Below, in pieces: positions 1 through 7,441 of a DNA stretch of 13,161 nucleotides; position 1 is the first letter of the stretch, and each line of letters opens with the position of its first letter. Origin of the DNA: Thermoplasmata archaeon (GTDB lineage: Archaea; Thermoplasmatota; Thermoplasmata; Lutacidiplasmatales; UBA184); NCBI GenBank assembly GCA_022749905.1, contig JAKIWU010000024.1, forward strand, positions 1-13,161. The letters run 5' to 3'. The notes beneath the pieces were generated by a model. The model was not told the origin of the DNA. It saw only the letters and a list, made by a program, of their open reading frames with translations, and ran no database searches. Made by a program: the position numbers and the translations under genes.

Positions 1-1
1 C

Positions 2-94
2 GGCCTCGTCGCCGGAGTGCTCGGGATCGCGATGCTCGCGATCGGCCGGAGCGCTCCCAAAGGACCGCTCCGGCTGCCGGGGTTCGCCTACTGA
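2..94 (+). CDS. C-terminal end of a membrane protein (partial)
   Basis: An open frame enters from the left edge and runs 30 codons to TGA at 92-94. The peptide is a small hydrophobic stretch rich in Gly, Ala, Leu and Ile (begins GLVAGVLGIAMLAIG) followed by a short basic, Pro/Gly-containing tail ending GFAY. This is what the last transmembrane helix plus cytosolic tail of a membrane protein looks like. Two other frames through the segment give Arg-rich or unstructured peptides. The family cannot be recognised from so little. A 74-nt gap separates it from the next gene, which has its own TATA-like box, so the two need not be co-transcribed. Confidence 0.55.
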   Translation, partial: GLVAGVLGIAMLAIGRSAPKGPLRLPGFAY

Positions 95-136
95 GAGCGC
101 CCCAAGCGGTTCGCGTGGACCGCCGGCGGGTTCCGC

Positions 137-157
137 GAGTTTATCGCGCGTAAACTC
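137..157 (+). promoter_or_regulatory. TATA-like box inside a perfect inverted repeat
   Basis: The sequence holds GAGTTTA (137-143), a 7-nt spacer and TAAACTC (151-157), a perfect 7-bp inverted repeat. Its left arm contains TTTAT (140-144), whose first T is 29 nt before the ATG at 169. The same spacing (30 nt) is seen for TTTATAAA before the ATG at 4790 and for CTTAT before the ATG at 11713 on the minus strand. In archaea a TATA box about 25-30 nt before the start codon implies a leaderless transcript. A dyad overlapping the box is a typical position for a repressor site; that role is inferred. Confidence 0.55.
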
Positions 158-168
158 GGGGGAGGATT

Positions 169-2466
169 ATGGCCGCACCGACCTCCCCGAGCCGTCGAGG
201 CGGTTGGATGTTCCGGTACGACCTTGGGCGAACGAACGACCTCGTTCGCGACAATGGCTGCGGCGACGCGATTCTCTCCGGATCACCCCGGGAGGGTCGA
301 GATCCGGAACCCTCGTTCGGCCGCGGTCGACCCCCCCGCCCAACGCGCCGACCGCGGAGGCCGAACCGGGCACCTCCGCCTTCGCGCGCGCATTCGCGTT
401 GGGTTCTCGCGGGAGTGCTCGCCACGTGCGCCGTCTTGGTTCTTCTCGACGGGATCTCCGGGATGGCACGAGCCGCTCCGCTCGGCCCCCCGATCGCGAA
501 CCCCGAGAGAGTCTCGACCGCGCCCCCGGCCTATTCCCCGCTCCTCCTGAGCGTAAGCGCGCTCCCGCCTACAATCTGCGTGCAGGATTCCGCTCTGTGT
601 TCCGCCCAGACCGGCGAGACCCAGGTCACCCTGACGGCCGAGGCGCCGACCGCCGGCGTCGCGACTTGGCCCTCTGTTCAAGTCGCCTTTGTGATCGAAA
701 CGGCGGTCTACGACGGCGTCTACGATCCCAACGCTCGCGACCCGGGAAACCTCCTCGGCGGCCCCGGCGACAAGTGCGCCGAGGTGACGGTGGGGGTGTC
801 TACCGCGTGCGAGGAATCGAATGGCGTACCATTCTTCGTCGCCCACGCGCAGCAGATCGCAAACGCGATCGCCGTCGCGAACACGCACTCGAATGTGAGC
901 TTCGCGATGGTCGACTACTTCGCGACCCTCGACAGTCACGACGATGGCGACGGCTCCGAGTACCACGTCGACATCCCCCAGTTCGTCGCCGCGAGCTCCT
1001 TTGGCGGCCAGGTCCAGTCGACTTTCCAGGCGTCGGTCCTGTCGGGGGGCTACGTCTATGGCGACTCCGACTTTTCGGACAACATCCTTCACTCCTCGAT
1101 GATCACCGCGATGTTCGGCACGATCATCGGGAGCGGCCTTGACTGGTCCCCGAAGACCCACCACGTCATCGTCTGGATGGGCGACACCGCTCCCCGCGAC
1201 CCGAATTACGTCCAGAACTATGCGGTCTCTCCTGCCGATTACTTCTATGGGTCGGGCGGTACGTGCGAACCCGCGTACAGCTTTGGAGGCTTGACGAGCC
1301 CTGAGTGCGAAGGGTGGGTCCGCTCGCAAGATGGCAATTCGACGCACTCGATCGCGGGCCTCGCGAAGAGCTCCCCGACCTGCACCGACTCGATCGGAGG
1401 CGTCTGCACCGTCGACACCATCGACCTCTACTCGACTCCGACCGACCCCTACTCGCCCGGCTGGCCCTGCATCACTTCCTACAAGCAGGAAGGAGGGTGC
1501 CCAGGCGGCCCCGCCGTCCGCGCGAACGTCGCGAACGTCCTCGAGGCGGGCTGCGACATGGCCGCGGCGACCGGCGGCAGCTGGGACGGTCCGAGCTTCT
1601 ACTCGTGCCCGAACGGCCAGTACGGCCATCTGCAGGCGGTGTTCGTCGGGCCGAGCGCCGGTCAGCCGAACATCAACAACCCGTCGCTCTTCAACGCCTT
1701 CCGGCAGGTCGGTTTCGGCCCGGTCGTCGGCTCCCAGGTCGCGAACGGAACGCACCAGCCGATCTTCCAGTACATCCCCTTCGGCGCCATCCAAATCGTT
1801 CCGCTCAGCAAGCAGCACATTTCCGCGACCTGCCTGAAGGCGAACGGGTTGATCTTCCCCAGCTGCGATCACACACCGGTGGTCGTCAACCGCTCCGGCC
1901 TCCTCGGCCTCGGCTGGAACTGGAGCACGAAGCCCGGCCAGAACCAAATGTACCTTGGCGATGTCTGGACGGTCTCCTTCCTCGTCTTCGCCGCGGGACC
2001 CCCGCTCGCCACGGTGCCCGTGGATGCCGGCACGACGCCCTACTGCAAAGCAGCCGGGAGCAACGCAATCCACGGCCTTTTTACTTGGGCGACCTACATT
2101 CCCGCCACGAACGACACCGTCGTGGTCCAGTCGTTCCCTTGCGCCCTGGTGAACGTTCTCGGCCTACCGGGCGTTCCGCCTCCTCCGCTCGTCCTGCTGC
2201 CTCCGCCCCCGATCCCTCCGCCGTTCGCGATCCCGGTCGCGCCGCCCGTCCCAGTGCTGACCGCGATCGGGATCTCGGCGCAGGTAGGCGTCGCGACGAT
2301 CTCTCTGCAGGCGGCTATGGCAGGCCTCCTCGGGGCCGGATTCCTTCGGATCGCGACGAAGGTCCGACCGATCGCGAATCCCGTGCTCGCCTCGAAACGG
2401 ACCAAGGTAGGCTCGATGTTCGACCGCGAGATGGGCAGCGGCCCGCACGTTGGACACTTCGAATAG
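169..2466 (+). CDS. Secreted vWA-like surface protein, copy 1
   Basis: A 765-aa protein. Residues 1-78 are basic and Pro/Arg-rich, followed by a hydrophobic helix (about 79-98) and an A-R-A site near 100-102 that suits signal peptidase. The ectodomain (about 120-660) has a vWA-like pattern: a hydrophobic strand with VIETAVYDG (175-183) where DxSxS metal ligands normally sit, an acidic loop DSHDDGDGSEYHVD (255-268), a helix near 305-320, and strand HHVIVWMGDTAPRDP (331-345), which resembles the TDAPPH strand of integrin-beta/hemicentin-type vWA domains. It has 16 ectodomain cysteines (137, 144, 203, 214, 366, 380, 405, 413, 434, 444, 462, 480, 555, 566, 626, 658) and several N-x-S/T sequons. 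A polyproline stalk (about 664-697) leads to a C-terminal membrane helix (about 699-727) and a short basic tail. The start fits the TATA box at 140; GGAGGA at 161-166 is too close to be an ordinary ribosome site. Met14 is an alternative start. The surface location is well supported; the binding function is unknown. Its closest relative is the next gene. Confidence 0.85.
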   Translation: MAAPTSPSRRGGWMFRYDLGRTNDLVRDNGCGDAILSGSPREGRDPEPSFGRGRPPRPTRRPRRPNRAPPPSRAHSRWVLAGVLATCAVLVLLDGISGMARAAPLGPPIANPERVSTAPPAYSPLLLSVSALPPTICVQDSALCSAQTGETQVTLTAEAPTAGVATWPSVQVAFVIETAVYDGVYDPNARDPGNLLGGPGDKCAEVTVGVSTACEESNGVPFFVAHAQQIANAIAVANTHSNVSFAMVDYFATLDSHDDGDGSEYHVDIPQFVAASSFGGQVQSTFQASVLSGGYVYGDSDFSDNILHSSMITAMFGTIIGSGLDWSPKTHHVIVWMGDTAPRDPNYVQNYAVSPADYFYGSGGTCEPAYSFGGLTSPECEGWVRSQDGNSTHSIAGLAKSSPTCTDSIGGVCTVDTIDLYSTPTDPYSPGWPCITSYKQEGGCPGGPAVRANVANVLEAGCDMAAATGGSWDGPSFYSCPNGQYGHLQAVFVGPSAGQPNINNPSLFNAFRQVGFGPVVGSQVANGTHQPIFQYIPFGAIQIVPLSKQHISATCLKANGLIFPSCDHTPVVVNRSGLLGLGWNWSTKPGQNQMYLGDVWTVSFLVFAAGPPLATVPVDAGTTPYCKAAGSNAIHGLFTWATYIPATNDTVVVQSFPCALVNVLGLPGVPPPPLVLLPPPPIPPPFAIPVAPPVPVLTAIGISAQVGVATISLQAAMAGLLGAGFLRIATKVRPIANPVLASKRTKVGSMFDREMGSGPHVGHFE
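532..2466 (+). repeat. Tandem duplication unit, copy 1
   Basis: From the codon for Tyr122 to the stop, this gene aligns almost without gaps with 2773-4695. The DNA is highly similar, with most differences at third codon positions. One perfectly identical 50-nt stretch lies at 1744-1793 here and 3976-4025 in copy 2. The N-terminal regions upstream do not align. Two short in-frame length differences are visible: copy 1 has extra residues near 205-212 and near 546-547. This indicates a tandem gene duplication of about 1.9 kb followed by purifying selection. Confidence 0.9.
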
Positions 2467-2513
2467 CGGTCGGCGCCTTCGGAGGCGGCGCGCTCCCAAG
2501 GACCCATCCTTAA

Positions 2514-2517
2514 GAGG
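2514..2517 (+). promoter_or_regulatory. Ribosome binding site for vWA-like copy 2
   Basis: GAGG within AAGAGGAA lies 9 nt before the ATG at 2527. No TATA-like box is found about 30 nt upstream of this ATG, unlike the first copy. The second copy is therefore probably translated from a transcript that begins at the first copy's promoter and continues across the 60-nt gap. Confidence 0.5.
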
Positions 2518-2526
2518 AACCGCACG

Positions 2527-4695
2527 ATGGTGGATACGGCCCGAGGCAGTCGGAACCGACCCGAGGTCAAGACGTTGGGCAAGCACACGGGCACTCGACT
2601 TCACGGTCCGACGGCCCGCGTTTCGATCGTCGTCGTGGTCGGGCTTGTGATCCTCCTCACCATCCTTGGCGTCGCGACGCAAGGGTTCCGGACGGGTGCG
2701 AGCACCGCCCACCCATCCTCCGCCGTTCGCTCGCTCTTCGCTCCGGCATCCTCACCGCCGGCCCCCCCGACCTACACTCCGCTCTTGCTGAGCGTCGGCG
2801 CGATTCCCCACACGATCTGCGTTCAGGATTCCGCGTTGTGTTCCGCCCAGACGGGCGAAACCCAGGTCACCCTCACCGCCGCCGCCCCGAACACGGGACT
2901 CGCGACCTGGCCGTCCGTGCAAGTCGCGATCGTCGTCGAGACCGCCGTCTACGACGGCGTCTACGATCCCAGCGCGGGTGACCCCGGGAACTACGGCGGC
3001 GGCCCCGGAGACAAGTGCGCCCTTACCGGTGGCACCGCCTGTGAAGAGTCGAACGGCGTGCCGTTCTTCGTCGCGCACTCCCAACAGATCGCGAACGCGA
3101 TCGCCGCCGCGAACCCGCACTCGAACGTGAGCTTCGCGATGGTCGACTACTTCGCAACCCTCGATAGCCACGACGACGGCGACGGCTCCGAGTACCACGT
3201 CGACATCCCCCAGTTCGTGCCGGCGAGCTCCTTCGGCGGGCAGGTCCAGTCGACCTTCCAGGCGTCGGTCCTGTCGGGGGGCTACGTGTACGGCGACTCC
3301 GACTTTTCGGACAACATCATCCACTCCTCCGTGATCACGGCGATGTTCGGGACGATCATCGGGAGCGGTCTCGACTGGTCCCCCAAGACGCACCACGTCA
3401 TCGTCTGGATGGGCGACACCGCGCCCCGGGACCCGAACTACGTCCAGGACTACGCGATCACCCCCTCGGACTACATCCAGGGATCGAGCGGGACGTGCGA
3501 GCCCGCCTACAGCTACGGGGCGTTGACGAGCCCCGAGTGCGAGGGCTGGGTCCGCTCCCAGGACGGGAACGCGACGCACTCGATCGCGGGCCTCGCGAAG
3601 AGCTCCCCGACCTGCACCGACTCGATCGGGGGCGTCTGCACCGTCGACACCATCGACTTGTACTCCACCCCCACCGATCCGTACTCCCCCGGGTGGCCTT
3701 GCAACACTGCCTACAAGCAGGAAGGAGGCTGCCCCGGCGGACCCGCGGTCCGTTCGAACGTCGCGAACGTTCTCGAGGCGGGCTGCGACATGGCGGCGGC
3801 GACCGGCGGGACGTGGGACGGCCCGAGCTTCTACTCCTGCCCGAACGGCCAGTACGGCCACCTGCAGGCGGTGTTCGTCGGTGCGAGCACCGGCAACCCG
3901 AATCTGAACAACCCGTCTCTGTTCAACGCGTTCCGGCAGGTCGGCTTCGGTCCGGTCGTCGGCTCCCAGGTCGCCAACGGAACGCACCAGCCGATCTTCC
4001 AGTACATCCCCTTCGGCGCCATCCAGGTCGTCCCGGGCCAGCACATCTCCGCCACCTGCCTCAAGGCGGACGGGACGAACTTCAAGACCTGCGACCACGC
4101 CCCGGTCGTCGTCAACCGTTCGGGCCTCCTCGGCCTCGGATGGAACTGGAGCACGAAGCCCGGCCAGAACCAGATGTACCTCGGCGATGTCTGGACCGTC
4201 TCCTTCCTCGTCTTCGCGGCAGGACCGCCGCTCGCGACCGTTCCCGTGGACGCCTGCGTCACGCTCTACTGCAAGGCGGCCGGGAGCAACCAGATCCACG
4301 GCCTCTACACGTGGGCCACGTACATTCCAGCCACGAACAACACGGTCGTCGTCCAGTCGTTCCCGGTCGCGCAGGTGAACGTGCTCGGCTTACCGGGCGT
4401 TCCACCGCCGCCGCTCCTCCTTCCGCCTCCGCCCCCGATCCCTCCGCCGTTCGCGATCCCGGTCTCGCCGCCCGTGCCGGTGTTGACCGCGATCGGGATC
4501 TCGGCGCAGGTGGGCGTGGCGACGATCTCGCTGCAGGCGGCGATGGCGGGCCTGCTCGGTGCCGGCTTCCTCAGGATTGCCACGAAGGTCCGACCGATCG
4601 CGAACCCCGTGCTCGCCTCGAAGATGAAGAAGGCGGGCTCAATGTTCGACCGCGAGATGGGCGGCGGCGGCACGCACATCGGGCGCTTCGAGTAG
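2527..4695 (+). CDS. Secreted vWA-like surface protein, copy 2
   Basis: A 722-aa paralogue of the preceding gene with the same architecture. A basic N-terminus (1-31) is followed by a strongly hydrophobic helix (about 32-50) and a Ser/Ala/Pro-rich linker. The vWA-like ectodomain (about 83-615) has VVETAVYDG (136-144) at the degenerate metal site, the acidic loop DSHDDGDGSEYHVD (213-226) and HHVIVWMGDTAPRDP (289-303). A polyproline stalk (about 623-652), a C-terminal membrane helix (about 655-682) and a short tail end the protein. It also has 16 ectodomain cysteines (98, 105, 164, 172, 324, 338, 363, 371, 392, 402, 420, 438, 511, 522, 577, 582), but Cys577 replaces Gly621 of copy 1, while copy 1 Cys658 is Val614 here. 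The start is supported by GAGG at 2514-2517. The 60-nt gap and missing TATA box suggest one transcript with copy 1. Ligand and partners are unknown; the two copies may pair with each other, which is speculative. Confidence 0.86.
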   Translation: MVDTARGSRNRPEVKTLGKHTGTRLHGPTARVSIVVVVGLVILLTILGVATQGFRTGASTAHPSSAVRSLFAPASSPPAPPTYTPLLLSVGAIPHTICVQDSALCSAQTGETQVTLTAAAPNTGLATWPSVQVAIVVETAVYDGVYDPSAGDPGNYGGGPGDKCALTGGTACEESNGVPFFVAHSQQIANAIAAANPHSNVSFAMVDYFATLDSHDDGDGSEYHVDIPQFVPASSFGGQVQSTFQASVLSGGYVYGDSDFSDNIIHSSVITAMFGTIIGSGLDWSPKTHHVIVWMGDTAPRDPNYVQDYAITPSDYIQGSSGTCEPAYSYGALTSPECEGWVRSQDGNATHSIAGLAKSSPTCTDSIGGVCTVDTIDLYSTPTDPYSPGWPCNTAYKQEGGCPGGPAVRSNVANVLEAGCDMAAATGGTWDGPSFYSCPNGQYGHLQAVFVGASTGNPNLNNPSLFNAFRQVGFGPVVGSQVANGTHQPIFQYIPFGAIQVVPGQHISATCLKADGTNFKTCDHAPVVVNRSGLLGLGWNWSTKPGQNQMYLGDVWTVSFLVFAAGPPLATVPVDACVTLYCKAAGSNQIHGLYTWATYIPATNNTVVVQSFPVAQVNVLGLPGVPPPPLLLPPPPPIPPPFAIPVSPPVPVLTAIGISAQVGVATISLQAAMAGLLGAGFLRIATKVRPIANPVLASKMKKAGSMFDREMGGGGTHIGRFE
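2773..4695 (+). repeat. Tandem duplication unit, copy 2
   Basis: This is the direct-repeat partner of 532-2466. Similarity starts at the codon for Tyr83 and runs to the stop codon and a few bases past it (both copies continue TAGCG, one base, TCGG). Substitutions are mainly synonymous. The exact 50-nt match at 3976-4025 could mark a short conversion tract or simply strong constraint. Confidence 0.9.
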
Positions 4696-4706
4696 CGCTC
4701 GGACTC

Positions 4707-4728
4707 CGTCGGGGTAACCGCCCCGACG
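4707..4728 (+). terminator. Hairpin after vWA-like copy 2, possible terminator
   Basis: CGTCGGGG (4707-4714) and CCCCGACG (4721-4728) form a perfect 8-bp, GC-rich stem with a 6-nt loop, 11 nt after the stop codon and about 30 nt before the TATA box of the next gene. The position suits the 3' end of a transcript. Archaeal termination depends mainly on T-rich tracts and there is none directly after the stem, so a role in RNA 3'-end stability is equally possible. Confidence 0.45.
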
Positions 4729-4759
4729 AACAGTATCTACCGCGTATTCTTAGGCGCGG

Positions 4760-4767
4760 TTTATAAA
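4760..4767 (+). promoter_or_regulatory. TATA box of the kelch/Ig gene
   Basis: TTTATAAA is an excellent archaeal TATA box in otherwise very GC-rich DNA. Its first base is 30 nt before the ATG at 4790, which places the expected transcription start on or next to the start codon. There is no Shine-Dalgarno sequence in front of that ATG, which agrees with a leaderless mRNA. Confidence 0.75.
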
Positions 4768-4789
4768 GCGGCCGACGGTCGTTTCGACG

Positions 4790-7372
4790 ATGCGCCCCGA
4801 ATTCCAGGCCTTGGCCATTCCCCGTCACCGGGCCCCCCAGAACCCCCACTGTGAGCCCCTGCTCCGCTCCAGGCGGCAACTCCTCGCCCCGGCGATCGTC
4901 CTGCTGACCGTCCTCTCGCTCCTCGCAGGTCCCTTCGGGGGGCACACTTCCGCCCCGCTTCCCACCTGGACCCATCCCCCTGGCGGTAGCGAACTCCTCG
5001 ATCAGGCACGGGCGTCGGTCGCCTCCGGCCAAGCACCGTTTTCCGCGCCGCCGAGCGCGCTCGCGAGCGGTGGGTTCGCCTTCCCGAACCTAGCGTCGGA
5101 CGTCGCGCTCGCCTACGATCCCGCGCTGTCCGTCGTCGTGGCCGTGGCGGAGAACCTCACGTCGACCGGGAATGCTACCGATCCGCTCGAGACCTGGTCC
5201 TTCGACGGTGGGAACAACTGGACCCAGCTCGCGCCTTCGGCGAGTCCGTCCGGTCGGGTCGGGACGACCCTCACGTACGATCCGTTCACGAACGCGCTCC
5301 TCCTCTTCGGCGGCGAGGCGCCTCTCGGGAACTACCTCGGCGACACGTGGTCGTTCTTTGGGGGTTCCTGGTTCAACATCACCGCGACCTCCGGACCCGC
5401 GCCCCCTGCCCGCGCGTCCGCCTCGTTCGCCTGGGACGGCGCAGATAGGTACGCGGTCCTCTACGGAGGCGTCGGAGCGAACGGCTCGAACTGGTCCACA
5501 TCGCTCGGACTCACGCCGACCTGGACGTTCGTGGCCGCGAACGGTTCGTTGGGAACGGCCGGAGCCTGGTCGAGCTCCTCTCAGCCTTCCAAGGCCGTCC
5601 CCCCCGACTTCGGCGCGATGGCCTACGACGGGGCCGACGGCTACCTCCTCTACGAGGGAGGGCTTGCCCACTACCACAATGCCACCGCTTGGTCGGCCGC
5701 GTCCGGAACCTGGAAGTTCGTTTCTGGAGTCTGGACCAACCTCTCGGCAATCGTCTCGGGGTCCCCCGGCCACAGCCTCCTCTCCGGTCTCGCGTACGAC
5801 GCCCTGGATGGGTACGTCCTCCTCTTTGGGGGCATCGACGGTTCGAACGGCTCCGGCCCGAGCAATGCCACCCTGACCTACAGGGCCGGGCACTGGTCGA
5901 CCCTCGCGCCTGGGGGGAGCCCATCGGCCCGCACCTCCTCGAATCTCGCCTACGATCCCGCGACGAACCGGGTCATCCTCTACGGGGGCCTCGGTGGGTT
6001 CGGTCCCCTCGGCGACACGTGGGCCTACGCGGGCGTCCGCTGGACCTTCACCGCGCCCACGCTCTGGGTCGCGGGAGCGCTCACGGGAGCTTCGGGAGCG
6101 TTCGAGACCGACGTGGGTCTTTCGGTTGCCCTCTACGCATCCGGGGTACTGACGGTGGGTTCCGCGGCGTACACCTACACCCAACTCCCCACCGGGTGCA
6201 GCTCGGTCAGCGCCCCGATCGACTGGTGCGCGCCGGCCGCGAGCGGGACCTTCGCGATCGTGGTCTCGATCTACTCCGCCTCGGGCGAGTCGGTGACCGC
6301 TCCGCTCCTCCTCACGGTGAACCCGGATCCCAAAGTGACCGCGATCACCTACTCGCTGCCGGCGAGCGAACCCGGTGTCGCCTTCGTCCTCACCTCGAGC
6401 GCCCTCGGCGGCTCCGGGAGCCTGAGCTACGCCTACTCGGGCCTCCCTGCGGGCTGCGTGGGCCTCAACGCGAAGTCGATCCAATGTACTCCGACCACCG
6501 CGGGGATTTTCCCCGTCACAGCCTCCGTCCGCGACGGGCTCGGTCAGACGGCGAGCCTCACGGCGCCGTACCAGGTGGTCCCCAGGCCCTTCATCTCCCA
6601 AGCGGTCGGCTCCGCCGGGCGGATCGATCTCGGCATGCCGGTCCGCTTCACGGTGCTCGCCGGTGGCGGCCTCGGCTACCTCGCGTACACCTACAACGGA
6701 CTCCCGAGCGGTTGCTCGCCGAGGAACGCTTCGAGTGTCGTGTGCATGCCCGGGGAGACCGGGCACTTCACCGTCTCCATCACGACGACCGACGCCGAGG
6801 GATTCGTCGCGGGTGCGTCGATCGGCCTCATCGTGAACCCTGCCCTCCTCGAACAACTCACCGCCTCCACGACCTCGGTCACCCTTCGCTCGACCATCAC
6901 GCTCCAGCTCGCGCTCAACGGTGGGACGGGCCCGTACTCCGTGAGCTACACCGGCCTCCCCCTCGGGTGCACCTCGGCGAACGTGACCCAGCTCGCCTGC
7001 ACGCCCGACGCCACGGGGACGTTCACCGTGACCGCGACCGTGTCGGACGCCGCAGGCGCGGTCCTCTCTTCCCCCGTCACCTTCGTCGTCGGACCCTACC
7101 AGGCCCCCCCCGGCGGCGGTGGCTCCGGCGGGAGCGGTTCCTCCTCGCCGTTCGCGTTCCTCGGTGCACCGGACTTCCTCCCCGGGTTCGGCCTCGGCGT
7201 CGCCGTGGTGCTCGCGGCACTCCTTGCCGTGACCGAGCGGGCCCGCCGTTCCCGCAGGATCGCGTCGGAAGGAGACAATCTCGTGGCGGGGCTGCTCCGC
7301 GAGGCGCCGGGGCTCGATGCGGAGTTCGGCCGACTGCCCGAACCGGGCGTCGGTCGGGAGGGGCCGGGTTAG
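4790..7372 (+). CDS. Kelch-repeat and Ig-like repeat surface protein
   Basis: An 860-aa single-anchor surface protein. The N-terminus is followed by a basic patch and a hydrophobic signal/anchor helix (about 30-47). Residues about 100-420 hold kelch-like motifs, seen as recurring YDP/YDG-x-LLLFGG or ILYGG with G-D-TW-F (for example 163-190, 279-291, 335-348, 387-412), typical of a beta-propeller. Residues about 425-768 are four Ig/PKD-like repeats of 85-86 aa, each with Y-x-GLPxGC followed by a second Cys exactly ten residues on (470/480, 556/566, 642/652, 727/737). A Gly/Ser-rich linker (774-786), a membrane helix (about 796-815) and a basic cytosolic tail (816-860) follow. The architecture suggests carbohydrate or protein binding at the cell surface; no catalytic motif is visible. 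The start is set by the TATA box at 4760. The winged-helix gene 69 nt downstream may share the transcript. Confidence 0.87.
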   Translation: MRPEFQALAIPRHRAPQNPHCEPLLRSRRQLLAPAIVLLTVLSLLAGPFGGHTSAPLPTWTHPPGGSELLDQARASVASGQAPFSAPPSALASGGFAFPNLASDVALAYDPALSVVVAVAENLTSTGNATDPLETWSFDGGNNWTQLAPSASPSGRVGTTLTYDPFTNALLLFGGEAPLGNYLGDTWSFFGGSWFNITATSGPAPPARASASFAWDGADRYAVLYGGVGANGSNWSTSLGLTPTWTFVAANGSLGTAGAWSSSSQPSKAVPPDFGAMAYDGADGYLLYEGGLAHYHNATAWSAASGTWKFVSGVWTNLSAIVSGSPGHSLLSGLAYDALDGYVLLFGGIDGSNGSGPSNATLTYRAGHWSTLAPGGSPSARTSSNLAYDPATNRVILYGGLGGFGPLGDTWAYAGVRWTFTAPTLWVAGALTGASGAFETDVGLSVALYASGVLTVGSAAYTYTQLPTGCSSVSAPIDWCAPAASGTFAIVVSIYSASGESVTAPLLLTVNPDPKVTAITYSLPASEPGVAFVLTSSALGGSGSLSYAYSGLPAGCVGLNAKSIQCTPTTAGIFPVTASVRDGLGQTASLTAPYQVVPRPFISQAVGSAGRIDLGMPVRFTVLAGGGLGYLAYTYNGLPSGCSPRNASSVVCMPGETGHFTVSITTTDAEGFVAGASIGLIVNPALLEQLTASTTSVTLRSTITLQLALNGGTGPYSVSYTGLPLGCTSANVTQLACTPDATGTFTVTATVSDAAGAVLSSPVTFVVGPYQAPPGGGGSGGSGSSSPFAFLGAPDFLPGFGLGVAVVLAALLAVTERARRSRRIASEGDNLVAGLLREAPGLDAEFGRLPEPGVGREGPG
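6062..7093 (+). repeat. Four Ig/PKD-like repeats of about 86 codons
   Basis: Four consecutive protein repeats lie at residues about 425-511, 512-597, 598-684 and 685-768 of the kelch/Ig protein. Each ends its central part with LPxGC, then Cys ten residues later, then GxF and a VxxxVxDxxG-like strand. Distances between the first cysteines are 86, 86 and 85 residues. DNA identity between units is modest, so these are old domain repeats and not recent expansions. Confidence 0.8.
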
Positions 7373-7429
7373 GTGCCCGATGCCGGGGGCCCCGAGAGGT
7401 GGATATGCGCGATGGTTTGACCGTGGGAC

Positions 7430-7435
7430 GAGGGG
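7430..7435 (+). promoter_or_regulatory. Ribosome binding site deciding a TTG start
   Basis: GAGGGG ends 6 nt before the TTG at 7442. An in-frame TGA at 7418-7420 rules out a longer frame, and no in-frame ATG or GTG lies between that stop and the TTG. The Shine-Dalgarno match therefore supports TTG as the true start of the winged-helix protein. Confidence 0.55.
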
Positions 7436-7441
7436 TTCCGG

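Noticed and set aside
283..2073. Minus-strand open frame of 596 codons opposite vWA-like copy 1
   Set aside because: It is the antisense shadow of a GC-rich gene: Arg/Asp/Val-rich composition, no recognisable domain, and a near-identical shadow occurs opposite copy 2 (2752-4299).
169..4695. Duplication mistaken for an insertion sequence or composite element
   Set aside because: No transposase, terminal inverted repeats or target-site duplication; the repeats match gene boundaries and diverge mainly at silent sites.
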